From positions 38,725 to 99,385 of the forward strand of contig NZ_ML762436.1 of the NCBI RefSeq assembly GCF_009498735.1: 60,661 bases of DNA. The letters are read 5' to 3'. Under the pieces are notes generated by a model. It searched no databases. It had not been told where the DNA came from and saw only the letters and a program-made list of their open reading frames with translations. A program made the translations under genes and the position numbers. Positions 17,386-26,223 of this stretch are shown piece by piece (position 1 is the stretch's first letter; each line of letters opens with the position of its first letter). This stretch comes from Gracilibacillus oryzae (GTDB taxonomy: Bacteria; Bacillota; Bacilli; Bacillales; Amphibacillaceae).

Positions 17386-18867
17386 TTATTCTGGCGTAAT
17401 GTCCCACCATTTAAAGCCGTCTTTTGCTAATAATTCGTCTGCTTCTTTTGGTCCGTTTGTTCCAGACTCGTAATTAGGGAAGTCAGCTTTTTTCTTTGAC
17501 CAGGCATTTGCGATAATATCAACAAACTTCCAGGAAAGGGCTACTTCATCCCAATGTGTAAAGTTTGTTGAGTCACCACGCATACAGTCATGTAATAAAG
17601 TTTCATATGCTTCAGGTGTATTCATTTTGTCACCAGCATTGTTATCATAACTTAACGTAATTGGTGTCGATGCAGCACTGTAATCGCCTTTTTTCGCATT
17701 TACATGTAATGTAATACCTTCATGTGGCTGCACGTGGATCACTAATAAGTTAGAGTTTGTTTCATGTTCGTCGCCATAATAAAGATTCATTGGCAGGTCT
17801 TTGAATTCAACTACAATCTCTGTCGACTTTTTCTCCATCCGTTTTCCTGTACGGAGGTAGAAAGGAACACCAGCCCAGCGGAAGTTGTCAATCATTAATT
17901 TCGCTGCAACGAAAGTATCTGTATTGGATTCAGGATCCACGCCATTTCCTTCACGGTATGCAGGAAGTTCTTCGCCATTTACAATTCCGCGATCATACTG
18001 GCCGCGAACAAGATACTCGTCAAGATTATCTTCATTCAACACTCTCATTGCACGTAATACTTTCACTTTTTCACTTCTGATCTCTTCAGGTGTCAATTTA
18101 ATTGGAGGATCCATTGCGATAAGGGCAAGCATCTGCAGCATATGATTTTGCATCATATCTTTTAATGCACCAGCACTGTCGTAATAACGGCCTCGTTCTT
18201 CCACGCCAAGAATCTCGCTTGATGTAATCTGAATGTTGGAGATATATTGATTGTTCCATAATGGTTCAAATAAGGCATTCGCAAAGCGGATAACTTCAAT
18301 ATTCTGTACCATTTCTTTCCCTAAATAGTGATCAATACGATAAATCTGGTCTTCTGAGAAAGCTTCGCGAATTTGATTATTCAACTTCTCTGCAGATTCA
18401 TAATCATGGCCGAATGGTTTTTCGATTACTAATCTTGTCCAGCCTTCGGTCGTTGTTAAACCTTCTGATTTGAGGTTTGCAGCTAATGTTCCGAAGAAGT
18501 TCGGAGCCATTGAGAAGTAGAACAAACGATTTCCTTCTGTTTGATGTTTTCCATCTAATTCTTTAATTAAGTTCTCTAACTTTGCATAATGCTCTAAATC
18601 TTGTATATCAAATGGATTATAGTGGAAATGACTTGCGAATTCATCTGGATCAATATTCGGGTCATTTAATCCATTAATGGATTTCTTTACATTATTGCGG
18701 AAATCTTCGTTTGTAAGCGGGCGTCTTGCAACACCAATTACTGCAAAGTTCTTTGATAATTTCCCATTTCGATAAAGTCGGTAAATGGAAGGATACAATT
18801 TCCGGTTTGCTAGATCACCAGTGGCGCCAAAAATAACAATAACAGCTTTCGGGTTATTTGTTGTCAT
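17386..18867 (-). CDS. zwf: Glucose-6-phosphate 1-dehydrogenase
   Basis: 493 aa, full length. It catalyses the first step of the oxidative pentose phosphate pathway, glucose 6-phosphate to 6-phosphogluconolactone with NADPH formation. The dinucleotide motif GATGDLANRKLYPS is at residues 14-27. The substrate/active-site block RIDHYLGKEMVQN near residue 178 contains the catalytic His, and EKPFGHD precedes it. The start ATG has AAAGGTAG about 12 nt upstream; a minus-strand TATAAT near 18979-18984 is a possible -10 element. gnd nearby takes the next oxidative step after lactone hydrolysis. Confidence 0.97.
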   Translation of the reverse strand: MTTNNPKAVIVIFGATGDLANRKLYPSIYRLYRNGKLSKNFAVIGVARRPLTNEDFRNNVKKSINGLNDPNIDPDEFASHFHYNPFDIQDLEHYAKLENLIKELDGKHQTEGNRLFYFSMAPNFFGTLAANLKSEGLTTTEGWTRLVIEKPFGHDYESAEKLNNQIREAFSEDQIYRIDHYLGKEMVQNIEVIRFANALFEPLWNNQYISNIQITSSEILGVEERGRYYDSAGALKDMMQNHMLQMLALIAMDPPIKLTPEEIRSEKVKVLRAMRVLNEDNLDEYLVRGQYDRGIVNGEELPAYREGNGVDPESNTDTFVAAKLMIDNFRWAGVPFYLRTGKRMEKKSTEIVVEFKDLPMNLYYGDEHETNSNLLVIHVQPHEGITLHVNAKKGDYSAASTPITLSYDNNAGDKMNTPEAYETLLHDCMRGDSTNFTHWDEVALSWKFVDIIANAWSKKKADFPNYESGTNGPKEADELLAKDGFKWWDITPE

Positions 18868-19098
18868 ATTAACTAAAACTACCTTTCTACAATGATATTA
18901 ATAAACGTATGATAAACATATGTGTCACGATATGCAATCATAATAATGTGGCATAAATAAGATATGTTTCCTTTAATAATTATACATGATAACATATAAT
19001 AAGTCACAATAATGGAAATGTCATAAATATATACTATCACTTATTATAAAAATGACAAATGAAATACATAGAATTTTCTAAAAATTTAGGAGGATTTG

Positions 19099-19872
19099 AT
19101 GAATACATACCGAGGGTTCTTAATTGATTTAGATGGAACAGTATATAAAGGAACAGAGAAAATTGATGAAGCAGTCGTTTTTGTGAAGGAACTGGAAAAA
19201 AGAGGGTTACCGTACTTGTTTTTAACCAATAATTCAACAAAGCATCCGAAAGATGTATCAGATAAATTAGTAAGCATGGGAGTTCCAAGTACAACAGATC
19301 ATGTATTTACAACTAGTATGGCAACAGCAAGGTATATTAAGGAGCAACAAGCAGATGCAAAAGTGTTCGCCATTGGTGAAGAAGGTCTGCATATGGCTTT
19401 AGAAGAATGTGGTTTGCAAATGGTCGAAGAAGGTGCAGACATCGTTGTGATGGGTCTGGATCGAGACATTAATTATGAAAAACTAACCAAAGGTGCGTTA
19501 AATATTCGGGCAGGTGCTAAGTTTGTGGCAACAAATGGGGATGTGGCTTTACCGACTGAAAGAGGATTTTTACCTGGAGCGGGCTCACTTATTTCTGTTT
19601 TATCTGTTACGACAGGAGTCCAGCCTAAATTTATCGGCAAACCGGAAGCCATTATTGTTGAGCAGGCGCTAGAGGTTCTGGGGACGAAAAAGGAAGAAAC
19701 AGTAATGATTGGTGACAATTATGCGACTGATATCCTTGCTGGGATTAATGCAGGAATTGACTCACTGCTTGTTCATACAGGTGTAACAACAAGACAGGAT
19801 CTGAAATCACTCGCAAAACAGCCGACATATTCAATAGACAGTCTGGCAGAATGGACATTTGGGGAAGAATAA
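19099..19872 (+). CDS. yutF: NagD-like HAD-IIA phosphatase (YutF orthologue)
   Basis: 257 aa. HAD motif I is LIDLDGTVYKG, motif II is FLTNNST, and the late motifs are IGKPEAIIVE and MIGDNYATDILAG. The type C2A cap lies between them. The family (TIGR01457) hydrolyses small phosphomonoesters such as p-nitrophenyl phosphate and nucleotide or sugar phosphates. Colinearity with B. subtilis YutF is strong throughout. ATG at 19099 is selected because AGGAGG ends 5 nt upstream; the adjacent TTG is too close. It converges on the EamA gene and shares its terminator. Confidence 0.88.
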   Translation: MNTYRGFLIDLDGTVYKGTEKIDEAVVFVKELEKRGLPYLFLTNNSTKHPKDVSDKLVSMGVPSTTDHVFTTSMATARYIKEQQADAKVFAIGEEGLHMALEECGLQMVEEGADIVVMGLDRDINYEKLTKGALNIRAGAKFVATNGDVALPTERGFLPGAGSLISVLSVTTGVQPKFIGKPEAIIVEQALEVLGTKKEETVMIGDNYATDILAGINAGIDSLLVHTGVTTRQDLKSLAKQPTYSIDSLAEWTFGEE

Positions 19873-19873
19873 G

Positions 19874-19903
19874 AAAAAGCCACTCACACTTCAGTGGCTT
19901 TTG
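19874..19903. terminator. Bidirectional terminator shared by yutF and the EamA gene
   Basis: A 10-bp stem (AAAAGCCACT / AGTGGCTTTT) with an 8-nt loop and T runs on both strands. The stop codon of the minus-strand EamA gene (19884-19886) overlaps the hairpin, so the last codon of that gene is part of the terminator. Confidence 0.85.
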
Positions 19904-20774
19904 TCTTTGATCGGTTGGTAACAATTACACCAATAATAACAAATACTGCACCAACAATTTGGACGATTGTTAAAGCTTCCTGTAGAAATACTACTGCACC
20001 AATCATCGTAAATACCGGGACTAAATTAAGGAAAATGGATGCACGGTTCGGTCCGATCTCCTGAACCCCTTTATTGTAGGCAATAAGGGCAATTAATGAT
20101 GGGAAAATACCGAGATATAATAATCCAAGAATGATCGATCCAGACCAATCTATATGTTTCATTCCCTCCATTTCTATTAACAAGAGGGGCAGAAACATGA
20201 CAATTGCTGCAACAGACATAACGAGTAAAGCTCCATATGCAGGGAACTTCCATATATGTTGTTTTATAAACATCGAATAAAAAGCCCAAGTGACCATTGC
20301 CAGCAGCATGATCAAGTCACCAATGTTAAATTGCAAATTTAAGATGACTTCTAAGGAACCTTTTGTGATAACAAAAAATACACCAAATAATGAAATAAAC
20401 ACTCCCAGCATTTGTTTGCGATTGAATTTTTCACCAAATAATAGAAAACTAAGGATCAAGGTAAAGATGGGGGTGGATGCTTCCACTATGCCTGCATTTA
20501 TCGAAGTTGTATGATTCAAAGCCGAATAAACGAATATATTAAAAAGTACAAGTCCAGTAACTGAAAGTGCAAGGATCGCTTTCCATTCTCTTATCCAAAG
20601 TGATCTGTTGTTTTTCCACTCTTTATAACCCAGTGGTAAAATTACCACTGCCGCAATGATGTAACGAAAAAAAGAGAGAGTTATTGGCGGAATCTCTGCA
20701 GTTACAGGTTTACCAACAATTAGATTTCCTGCATAAAAAATGGCGGTTAAAACTAAGAGAAAATACGCTTTCAC
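19884..20774 (-). CDS. EamA/DMT family transporter
   Basis: 296 aa with ten membrane helices arranged as two EamA repeats (about residues 3-140 and 150-290), the usual drug/metabolite transporter form. GIVEASTPIFTLILSFLLFGEKF and the matching segment RASIFLNLVPVFTMIGAV in the second half are typical. Substrate unknown; relatives export amino acids or metabolites. An upstream ATG at 20798 would put the ribosome site inside the gene; GTG at 20774 directly follows GGGAGGTGAG and is the better start. Single gene. Confidence 0.85.
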   Translation of the reverse strand: MKAYFLLVLTAIFYAGNLIVGKPVTAEIPPITLSFFRYIIAAVVILPLGYKEWKNNRSLWIREWKAILALSVTGLVLFNIFVYSALNHTTSINAGIVEASTPIFTLILSFLLFGEKFNRKQMLGVFISLFGVFFVITKGSLEVILNLQFNIGDLIMLLAMVTWAFYSMFIKQHIWKFPAYGALLVMSVAAIVMFLPLLLIEMEGMKHIDWSGSIILGLLYLGIFPSLIALIAYNKGVQEIGPNRASIFLNLVPVFTMIGAVVFLQEALTIVQIVGAVFVIIGVIVTNRSKTKATEV

Positions 20775-20825
20775 TTCCTCACCTCCCAAGTTATGCATTA
20801 TAACACAAATTCCGCTAATTTATAA

Positions 20826-20853
20826 GAAAAGCCGGGCATAAACAGCCCGGCAA
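20826..20853 (-). terminator. Intrinsic terminator downstream of mreBH
   Basis: A 7-bp GC-rich stem (GCCGGGC / GCCCGGC) with TTTT on the minus strand. It lies about 175 bp beyond mreBH and just past a possible 20-codon reading frame at 20872-20934. Confidence 0.75.
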
Positions 20854-20871
20854 TTTACATTTTGATATTTT

Positions 20872-20934
20872 TTAAAAAGCAAATAGATCTTCTAACTTAT
20901 CACTCCAGTAAGAATGAACATCCTGGATTCTCAT
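20872..20934 (-). CDS. Possible 20-aa peptide between mreBH and its terminator
   Basis: ATG to TAA encodes MRIQDVHSYWSDKLEDLFAF. It ends about 19 bp before the terminator, so it would be on the mreBH transcript. The ribosome site is weak (a GTGAG-like stretch 10 nt upstream) and I recognise no family. In B. subtilis mbl, not mreBH, is followed by flagellar genes, so this is not an obvious remnant. Listed only because position and amphipathic composition are compatible with a real peptide; it may be chance. Confidence 0.2.
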   Translation of the reverse strand: MRIQDVHSYWSDKLEDLFAF

Positions 20935-21011
20935 ATTATCGATTCTCACGCTTTTTTTTCGTGCAGATCCTATTCCATTTTTCCCAGCGGTTTACGTCTG
21001 TAATATCACCC

Positions 21012-21031
21012 TGATCAAAGTCTCGCTTTAT
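21012..21031 (+). repeat. Dispersed repeat B, copy 2 (overlaps the end of mreBH)
   Basis: TGATCAAAGTCTCGCTTTAT; its last bases include the mreBH stop codon. Upstream sequence (CAGCGGTTTACGTCTGTAAT, from 20985) also matches the flank of copy 3 at 27102, showing a longer shared unit of about 48 bp. Confidence 0.75.
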
Positions 21032-22035
21032 TTTGCAGCTTTTTGCAGTTTCTGTATCATTTTCAATGAACGCCCTGTTCCAATTGCGACAGATTCCAAT
21101 GGATTTGGTGCCATATGAACAGGTACTAAAATCTCTTCTGATAACCATTCTTGCATACCGTGCAATAGAGCACCACCGCCCGTTAACGTAATCCCTTGAT
21201 CAACAATGTCACCACTTAGTTCTGGCGGGCAATTTTCTAAAGTGTCTTGAATAGCGTGGAAGATTGTTTCCAGCACTTCTTTAAGGGCAGATTGGATCTC
21301 TGTTGAACTTATTGTAATTACCTTTGGCAGGCCGGAAACCAGATCACGTCCCCGGACTTCCATTGTCTGTTCGGGATGCGAGATTAAAGCATAACCAATT
21401 TCTTTCTTTATATTCTCAGCCGTCGTTTCACCGATTAATACATTGTAACTTCTTTTAATAAATTGGATAATTTCTTCATCGATGTGGTCACCGCCAACAC
21501 GGACTGATCGACTTGTTACGACACCACCAAATGAGATAATACCAACCTCACTGGTTCCGCCGCCAATATCCACAATCATACTTGCTTGTGGCTCAGAAAC
21601 TGGCAAATCTGCACCAATTGCTGCAGCGATTGGTTCTTCAATTAAATGAACTTCTTTTGCACCAAAGCTTTTAATTGCATTATCAATTGCTCTTCTTTCT
21701 ACTGCAGTACTCCCGGTAGGTGTGCAGACTACTACACTCGGCTTACGCATGGAAAGTCCAGATTGCTTGCCAACTTTCTTTAAAAATGCTGTTAACATCT
21801 GTGTTGTGGAGTCAAAATCTGCTATTACTCCATTTTTAAGCGGTCGAACTGGTACAATATTTCTTGGTGTCTTACCAATCATGCTCTTCGCTTCGTTACC
21901 CACAGCAACAACCTCATTTGTTCGAGTGTCTAATGCCACGACAGCTGGTTCATTTAAAATAATTCCTTTGGATTTTGTATATATTAAAATATTAGCAGTA
22001 CCTAAATCAATTCCTATTTCTGTATTTGAAAACAT
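21028..22035 (-). CDS. mreBH: MreBH, actin-like rod-shape protein
   Basis: 335 aa, an MreB-family actin homologue that polymerises under the membrane and guides cell-wall synthesis and hydrolase LytE. Phosphate-1 motif [12 protein letters not shown] is at residues 8-19, phosphate-2 is [18 protein letters not shown] near 160, and the adenosine motif is [13 protein letters not shown] near 285. Segments such as [25 protein letters not shown] and [15 protein letters not shown] match B. subtilis MreBH better than MreB or Mbl. GGAGG precedes ATG by about 9 nt. No sigma-I-type promoter was recognised upstream. Confidence 0.9.
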   Translation of the reverse strand: MFSNTEIGIDLGTANILIYTKSKGIILNEPAVVALDTRTNEVVAVGNEAKSMIGKTPRNIVPVRPLKNGVIADFDSTTQMLTAFLKKVGKQSGLSMRKPSVVVCTPTGSTAVERRAIDNAIKSFGAKEVHLIEEPIAAAIGADLPVSEPQASMIVDIGGGTSEVGIISFGGVVTSRSVRVGGDHIDEEIIQFIKRSYNVLIGETTAENIKKEIGYALISHPEQTMEVRGRDLVSGLPKVITISSTEIQSALKEVLETIFHAIQDTLENCPPELSGDIVDQGITLTGGGALLHGMQEWLSEEILVPVHMAPNPLESVAIGTGRSLKMIQKLQKAAK

Positions 22036-22179
22036 TGTTTGTAACCTCCATGTTGTCCCAAGATTTATCCTTTTCTATATTTATTCTTACATTATAGAAA
22101 AATTATGACCGTAGTTTAAGTGGAAGTTTATGTTAAGTGATATTCATTTTTTAGTTCTTTGTTAAGATTTCCGAATTTA

Positions 22180-22208
22180 TTAAAATTTGTTGTGATTTTC
22201 TGTATAAT
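22180..22208 (+). promoter_or_regulatory. Probable sigma-A promoter of the MOSC operon
   Basis: TTAAAA and TATAAT are separated by 17 nt, with the -10 element about 30 bp upstream of the MOSC start codon. The -10 is perfect; the -35 matches four of six positions. Confidence 0.5.
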
Positions 22209-22237
22209 ATAAATAGGTAATAGGGAGGAGTTAGATC

Positions 22238-22888
22238 ATGATTTATGAAGTTATATCCTTAAATGTCGGGAAACCGCAAACATATAAATTCGGCGAACAG
22301 ATATTACATACGGGTTTTGTGAAAAAGCCTGCAAAAGATGCATGTTTTTTGACGAAAACTGGGTTTAAGGAAGATGGACAAGCTGACCTGAAAAACCATG
22401 GTGGTGAAGAGAAAGCATTACTAATGTACTCTGAAGATCATTACCCCTATTGGAAAAATTTATATAAACAAAACTTTACTTATCCTGCTTTTGGTGAGAA
22501 TATAACAGTTAAGGGATTGACTGAAAAAGAATTGTACATAGGAGATGTCTTTAAAATAGGTGAAGCTGTTATTCAGGTAGCACAGCCACGTCAGCCTTGC
22601 TATAAAATTGCAGTATATCATCAGCTTAAAGATATAACTGCAGTCGTAACAAACACAGGGTACAGTGGATACTATTTCCGCGTTTTGCAAGAAGGAGAAG
22701 TTTCCAATAGTGATAAATTAGAAAAAATTGAAGAATCATATGTAAAAGTAACCCCGTTTGATATTTTTGAGTGTCTGTTTCATGATCGTGAGAATAGAGA
22801 CAGGATGGAAGAATATAGATCTATTCCTGCATTATCAGCCAATGTGAAAAATACTTTATCCAAAAGAATCCGGAAGTTGGGAGGATAA
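22238..22888 (+). CDS. MOSC domain-containing protein (YiiM-like)
   Basis: 216 aa with a MOSC domain, the sulfur-carrier domain related to the C-terminus of molybdenum cofactor sulfurase. The conserved Cys is in QPRQPCYKIA near residue 120, and LKNHGGEEKALLMYS and FGENITVKGLTE are the expected flanking blocks. YiiM-type members act on hydroxylated purine analogues with a Mo-cofactor, but no Mo-cofactor genes are in the window. GGGAGGAG precedes ATG. It heads an operon: DUF1992 follows after 2 nt and a GGDEF-EAL gene 15 nt after that. Confidence 0.85.
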   Translation: MIYEVISLNVGKPQTYKFGEQILHTGFVKKPAKDACFLTKTGFKEDGQADLKNHGGEEKALLMYSEDHYPYWKNLYKQNFTYPAFGENITVKGLTEKELYIGDVFKIGEAVIQVAQPRQPCYKIAVYHQLKDITAVVTNTGYSGYYFRVLQEGEVSNSDKLEKIEESYVKVTPFDIFECLFHDRENRDRMEEYRSIPALSANVKNTLSKRIRKLGG

Positions 22889-22890
22889 CC

Positions 22891-23259
22891 TTGGACTTTT
22901 TTACACAGATAGCAGAAGAGAAAATTAAGCAAGCAATCAGCAAGGGCGATTTTGAACAGCTGGAAGGTAAGGGAAAGCCGCTGCAAAAAGACAGTTTATC
23001 ATTTGTTCCAGATGATTTAAGGATGTCTTATCGAATAATGAAAAATAGCGGATATTTACCAGAGGAAATAGTTCTGCAAAAAGAAATCATCTCATTAAGA
23101 GAGATGATAAATCTGTGCCAGCAAAGTGCAGAAAAGAAAGAGTTGGAGAGAAAACTAACGGAGAAACAGTTAAAGTTTCAGATGCTGATGGAAAAGCGTC
23201 AATTAAGGAAATCTTCGGCTTATGGAAAATATCAGCATAAACTTAATCGTTTATTCTAG
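22891..23259 (+). CDS. DUF1992 / DnaJC28-like conserved domain protein
   Basis: 122 aa, soluble and highly charged. The N-terminal half (FFTQIAEEKIKQAISKGDFE, LEGKGKPL, YRIMKNSGYLPEEI) is the DUF1992 domain shared with animal DNAJC28, without any J domain. The C-terminal half is a predicted alpha-helical, Lys/Glu-rich coiled segment. Function is unknown. The start is TTG at 22891, with GGGAGG 6 nt upstream; no ATG is available near the conserved N-terminus. It is translationally close-coupled to the MOSC gene. Confidence 0.85.
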   Translation: MDFFTQIAEEKIKQAISKGDFEQLEGKGKPLQKDSLSFVPDDLRMSYRIMKNSGYLPEEIVLQKEIISLREMINLCQQSAEKKELERKLTEKQLKFQMLMEKRQLRKSSAYGKYQHKLNRLF

Positions 23260-23274
23260 GGCGGAGAAAATAAA

Positions 23275-25395
23275 ATGACAGGTGAAAAAGGTATGGGATT
23301 AGAAAATATAAATCAACTATTAAATGACCAGGAATTAAGAACCAAATTAGATACACTAGTAAATGGGCAAATTAATCTAGGTAACAAACAAAAAATTGCA
23401 GGTGAACTTCAGGAACAATTCGATCATATGAGAAAACTGGTAAATGTTCTAAAAGAGACCGTTACTTTTTTTGTCTTTGATTCCGATAATAGAGTGATTT
23501 TTCCAGAAAATGAAGCAAATAATCAACCAATAAATGCACTAATTAATACATTAGAACCTTTTTCAAACATCATTCATAATGTTATGGAAAACGGAGAGTG
23601 GAATGGAACAATCCAGTATGCTGATTCAAAGGAAAATGAAAACTGGTATGAAGCAAATATTCAGCAATTTTCGAAATCTGATCACAAACCGGGACTGTTT
23701 TTCATGTCATTAATGGAAATGGCAGCTGACTCAGATGATTATCAAAGAACCTTGCAGTTAGTAGAATCTAATCACAAAAAAATGCTAAAAGAAATCATGA
23801 ATTTAGTCTTTAAATTAAAGATGGTTGATGGAGAGCCTGCGATTACTTTTATGGAAGGGAAGCTGGCACAAAAGCTTCACATTTCACAAAATATCAATTC
23901 TGTACTGGGAAATATAGATAAAAAAGTATATTTGCTGATGAAAAAAAAGATAAAAAATGCATTTCAAGGTGAAGAACAGGTTTTCCAGTTTTATTTCAAA
24001 GGGGTATATCTCAATACAATGTTATCACCATTATATGAAGATGGTGTGGTGACAGAAGTTGTCGGGACAGCGATGGATATATCATTATATGAATACTCCC
24101 AGCAGCAAATTGAATATTTAGCAACACACGATGCATTAACAGACTTACCAAACAGACATAAATTAATGCAAGATATGGAATTATTTGTACATAGAGATCA
24201 AGCAAAACAACCGAAAGCTGTCATTTTTTGTGATTTAGACAGACTGAAAAGTATTAATGATACAATCGGGCAGGTGGCGGGAGACCAGGTTGTTTCCCTT
24301 ATTGCTAATAGAATCCAGGCGTTTACACCTGACAACAGCTATTTATACCGGCTGGGCGGCGATGAGTTCGTCCTCGTTATTGATCAATCCGTTGAAGATG
24401 TGAACAATTTATCAGAGCAGGTACTGCAAAAAATCAGACAGCCTATTGTAATTGCTAATCATGATTTTTATATGACTGCAACAATAGGGATCAGCTATAC
24501 TTATGAACCTGCAAATAAAGCTGAAGAATATATTAATCGCGCAAGTATTGCAGTACATTATGGAAAAGTGCACGGTGGCAATCAAGTCTATGAATACAAT
24601 AAAAGAATGAGTCAAACCTATAATGAACTATTATTATTAGAGTCTGATATCAGAAAAGCATTTAAACTGAATGAATTCAAACTGGCTTACCAGCCTAAAG
24701 TAGATGTGCAAACAAACAGTATAGTTGGAGTGGAAGCGTTAATCAGGTGGGAACACGGTAAGAAAGGAAAGATCCCTCCGTCAACCTTTATTCCAATAGC
24801 TGAAGAAATCGGCATGATCCATGCAATCGGTGAATGGGTTCTTTATGAAGCTTGCCGTCAATTCATGAGATGGAAAGAAGCTGGAGCTAAACCGGTAATC
24901 ATAGCTGTAAATGTATCAGCAATTGAATTACAGCAAGCTGATTTCTTATCCAAGGTCAAAAAGATTATTCGCGAAACAGGCATGGATCCTAATTATCTGG
25001 AGATTGAAATAACGGAAAACAGTGTAATGCAGAACACTAATGAATGCATTAAAACGATGAAAGAATTAAGAAAGATGGGAATATCCTTGTCGATCGATGA
25101 TTTTGGGACAGGTTACTCATCTATGGGTTATTTGCAAAAGTTTCCGATTAACTACTTGAAAATTGATCAATCTTTTATTAAAGAATTATTCACGGAAACA
25201 GGAAGTGCGGAGATTATTAAAGCAATGATTCAATTAGGTCATACTTTTGGGTTAAAGGTAGTCGCAGAAGGTGTTGAAGGAGAAAATATCTTAAGTTTTA
25301 TTCGGGATGAAGAATGTGATTATTATCAAGGTTATTTTTATAGTAAACCGCTTGATGCTAATCAAATAGGGAAGAAACTAAAGACAGTTCATTAG
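23275..25395 (+). CDS. GGDEF-EAL cyclic-di-GMP turnover protein with N-terminal PAS-like region
   Basis: 706 aa, no membrane segments. Residues 1-285 hold two PAS-like sensory regions; GGDEF (about 285-440) and EAL (460-700) follow. The cyclase motif is intact (RLGGDEF), though the usual His in the GHxxGD segment is Gln (TIGQVAGD). The EAL catalytic set is complete: VEALIRW, VNVSAIEL, EITEN, DDFGTGYSS, YLKID, AEGVEG and YQGYFYSKP. Third gene of the MOSC operon. Together with the 5717-8170 protein the window holds two potential dual-activity c-di-GMP enzymes. Confidence 0.88.
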   Translation: MTGEKGMGLENINQLLNDQELRTKLDTLVNGQINLGNKQKIAGELQEQFDHMRKLVNVLKETVTFFVFDSDNRVIFPENEANNQPINALINTLEPFSNIIHNVMENGEWNGTIQYADSKENENWYEANIQQFSKSDHKPGLFFMSLMEMAADSDDYQRTLQLVESNHKKMLKEIMNLVFKLKMVDGEPAITFMEGKLAQKLHISQNINSVLGNIDKKVYLLMKKKIKNAFQGEEQVFQFYFKGVYLNTMLSPLYEDGVVTEVVGTAMDISLYEYSQQQIEYLATHDALTDLPNRHKLMQDMELFVHRDQAKQPKAVIFCDLDRLKSINDTIGQVAGDQVVSLIANRIQAFTPDNSYLYRLGGDEFVLVIDQSVEDVNNLSEQVLQKIRQPIVIANHDFYMTATIGISYTYEPANKAEEYINRASIAVHYGKVHGGNQVYEYNKRMSQTYNELLLLESDIRKAFKLNEFKLAYQPKVDVQTNSIVGVEALIRWEHGKKGKIPPSTFIPIAEEIGMIHAIGEWVLYEACRQFMRWKEAGAKPVIIAVNVSAIELQQADFLSKVKKIIRETGMDPNYLEIEITENSVMQNTNECIKTMKELRKMGISLSIDDFGTGYSSMGYLQKFPINYLKIDQSFIKELFTETGSAEIIKAMIQLGHTFGLKVVAEGVEGENILSFIRDEECDYYQGYFYSKPLDANQIGKKLKTVH

Positions 25396-25452
25396 TTGAT
25401 TCTTAAGAAAATCCCGATTGTAGGATTAACAAGAAGGAATAGGTGGTAGTAT

Positions 25453-25929
25453 ATGATTAAAGTGTTATTTGTATGTTTAGGAAATATATGTCGTTCACCA
25501 ATGGCAGAAGCGGTGTTTCGGCAAATTGTTCAAGAAAAAGGGATGGAGGATAAATTCTTTATTGATTCTGGAGGAATGGGTAATTGGCATATTGGCAAGC
25601 CGCCGCACGAAGGAACAAGAAAGATATTAGATGAACTGAACATTTCTTATGAAGGACTAAAGGCAAGACAAATCAGTCTCAAAGATTTAACGGCTTTTGA
25701 TTATATTATTGCAATGGATGAGCAAAATATGAATGATTTAGCCGGTTTAGGGGAACATTCAGAAGATGTCGTTGTAAGAAAACTGATGGATTTTGTTGAA
25801 AATGCAAAAGAAATAAATGTTCCTGATCCCTATTTTACAAAGAATTTTAATTATACTTATGAATTAGTAAAAGAAGGTTGTGAACATCTGTTTTCATTCA
25901 TTGAGAATCGGCATCGTGAAATTAAATAA
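25453..25929 (+). CDS. yfkJ: Low-molecular-weight protein tyrosine phosphatase (YfkJ orthologue)
   Basis: 158 aa. The active-site P-loop CLGNICRSP is at residues 8-16 (nucleophile Cys8, Arg14) and the general acid Asp is in VPDPYF near residue 125, both diagnostic. It removes phosphate from phosphotyrosine (or phosphoarginine) in proteins. The next two genes keep the B. subtilis order yfkJ-yfkI-yfkH, where the cluster belongs to the general stress response. AGGTGG lies upstream of ATG. Confidence 0.92.
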   Translation: MIKVLFVCLGNICRSPMAEAVFRQIVQEKGMEDKFFIDSGGMGNWHIGKPPHEGTRKILDELNISYEGLKARQISLKDLTAFDYIIAMDEQNMNDLAGLGEHSEDVVVRKLMDFVENAKEINVPDPYFTKNFNYTYELVKEGCEHLFSFIENRHREIK

Positions 25930-25947
25930 GGGAAGGATGAAGAGTCA

Positions 25948-26223
25948 ATGGGTAAAGAATTGTTAGTGAAAGGTATGATTACTGGAGCTGTAGTGGGCGG
26001 GTTATTAACTCTGTTTGATCGTGATACAAGAAAATACGTTGGTACTAAATGTATACAGTCAAAAGATAGTATTCGTTATTATGCGCAACATCCAGCTGAT
26101 TTTGTCCATCAGGTAAACAGCACTTATCAGAAATGTTCTCATCTGTTAATGAAAGGATTAAATCAAGCGGAAAATGCCCTTCAACAATTAGAAGAAACTA
26201 CTGGAAACAAAGATAACCAATGA
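25948..26223 (+). CDS. YfkI/YtxH-like small stress protein
   Basis: 91 aa. The N-terminus (LLVKGMITGAVVGGLLTLFD) is a Gly-rich hydrophobic segment like those of YtxH-type general stress proteins, followed by a basic, helical region. Position between yfkJ and yfkH matches B. subtilis yfkI. Function is unknown; membrane association is likely. GGAAGGATGAAG precedes ATG. Its last codons overlap yfkH by 4 nt (ATGA), so translation of the two is coupled. Confidence 0.75.
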   Translation: MGKELLVKGMITGAVVGGLLTLFDRDTRKYVGTKCIQSKDSIRYYAQHPADFVHQVNSTYQKCSHLLMKGLNQAENALQQLEETTGNKDNQ

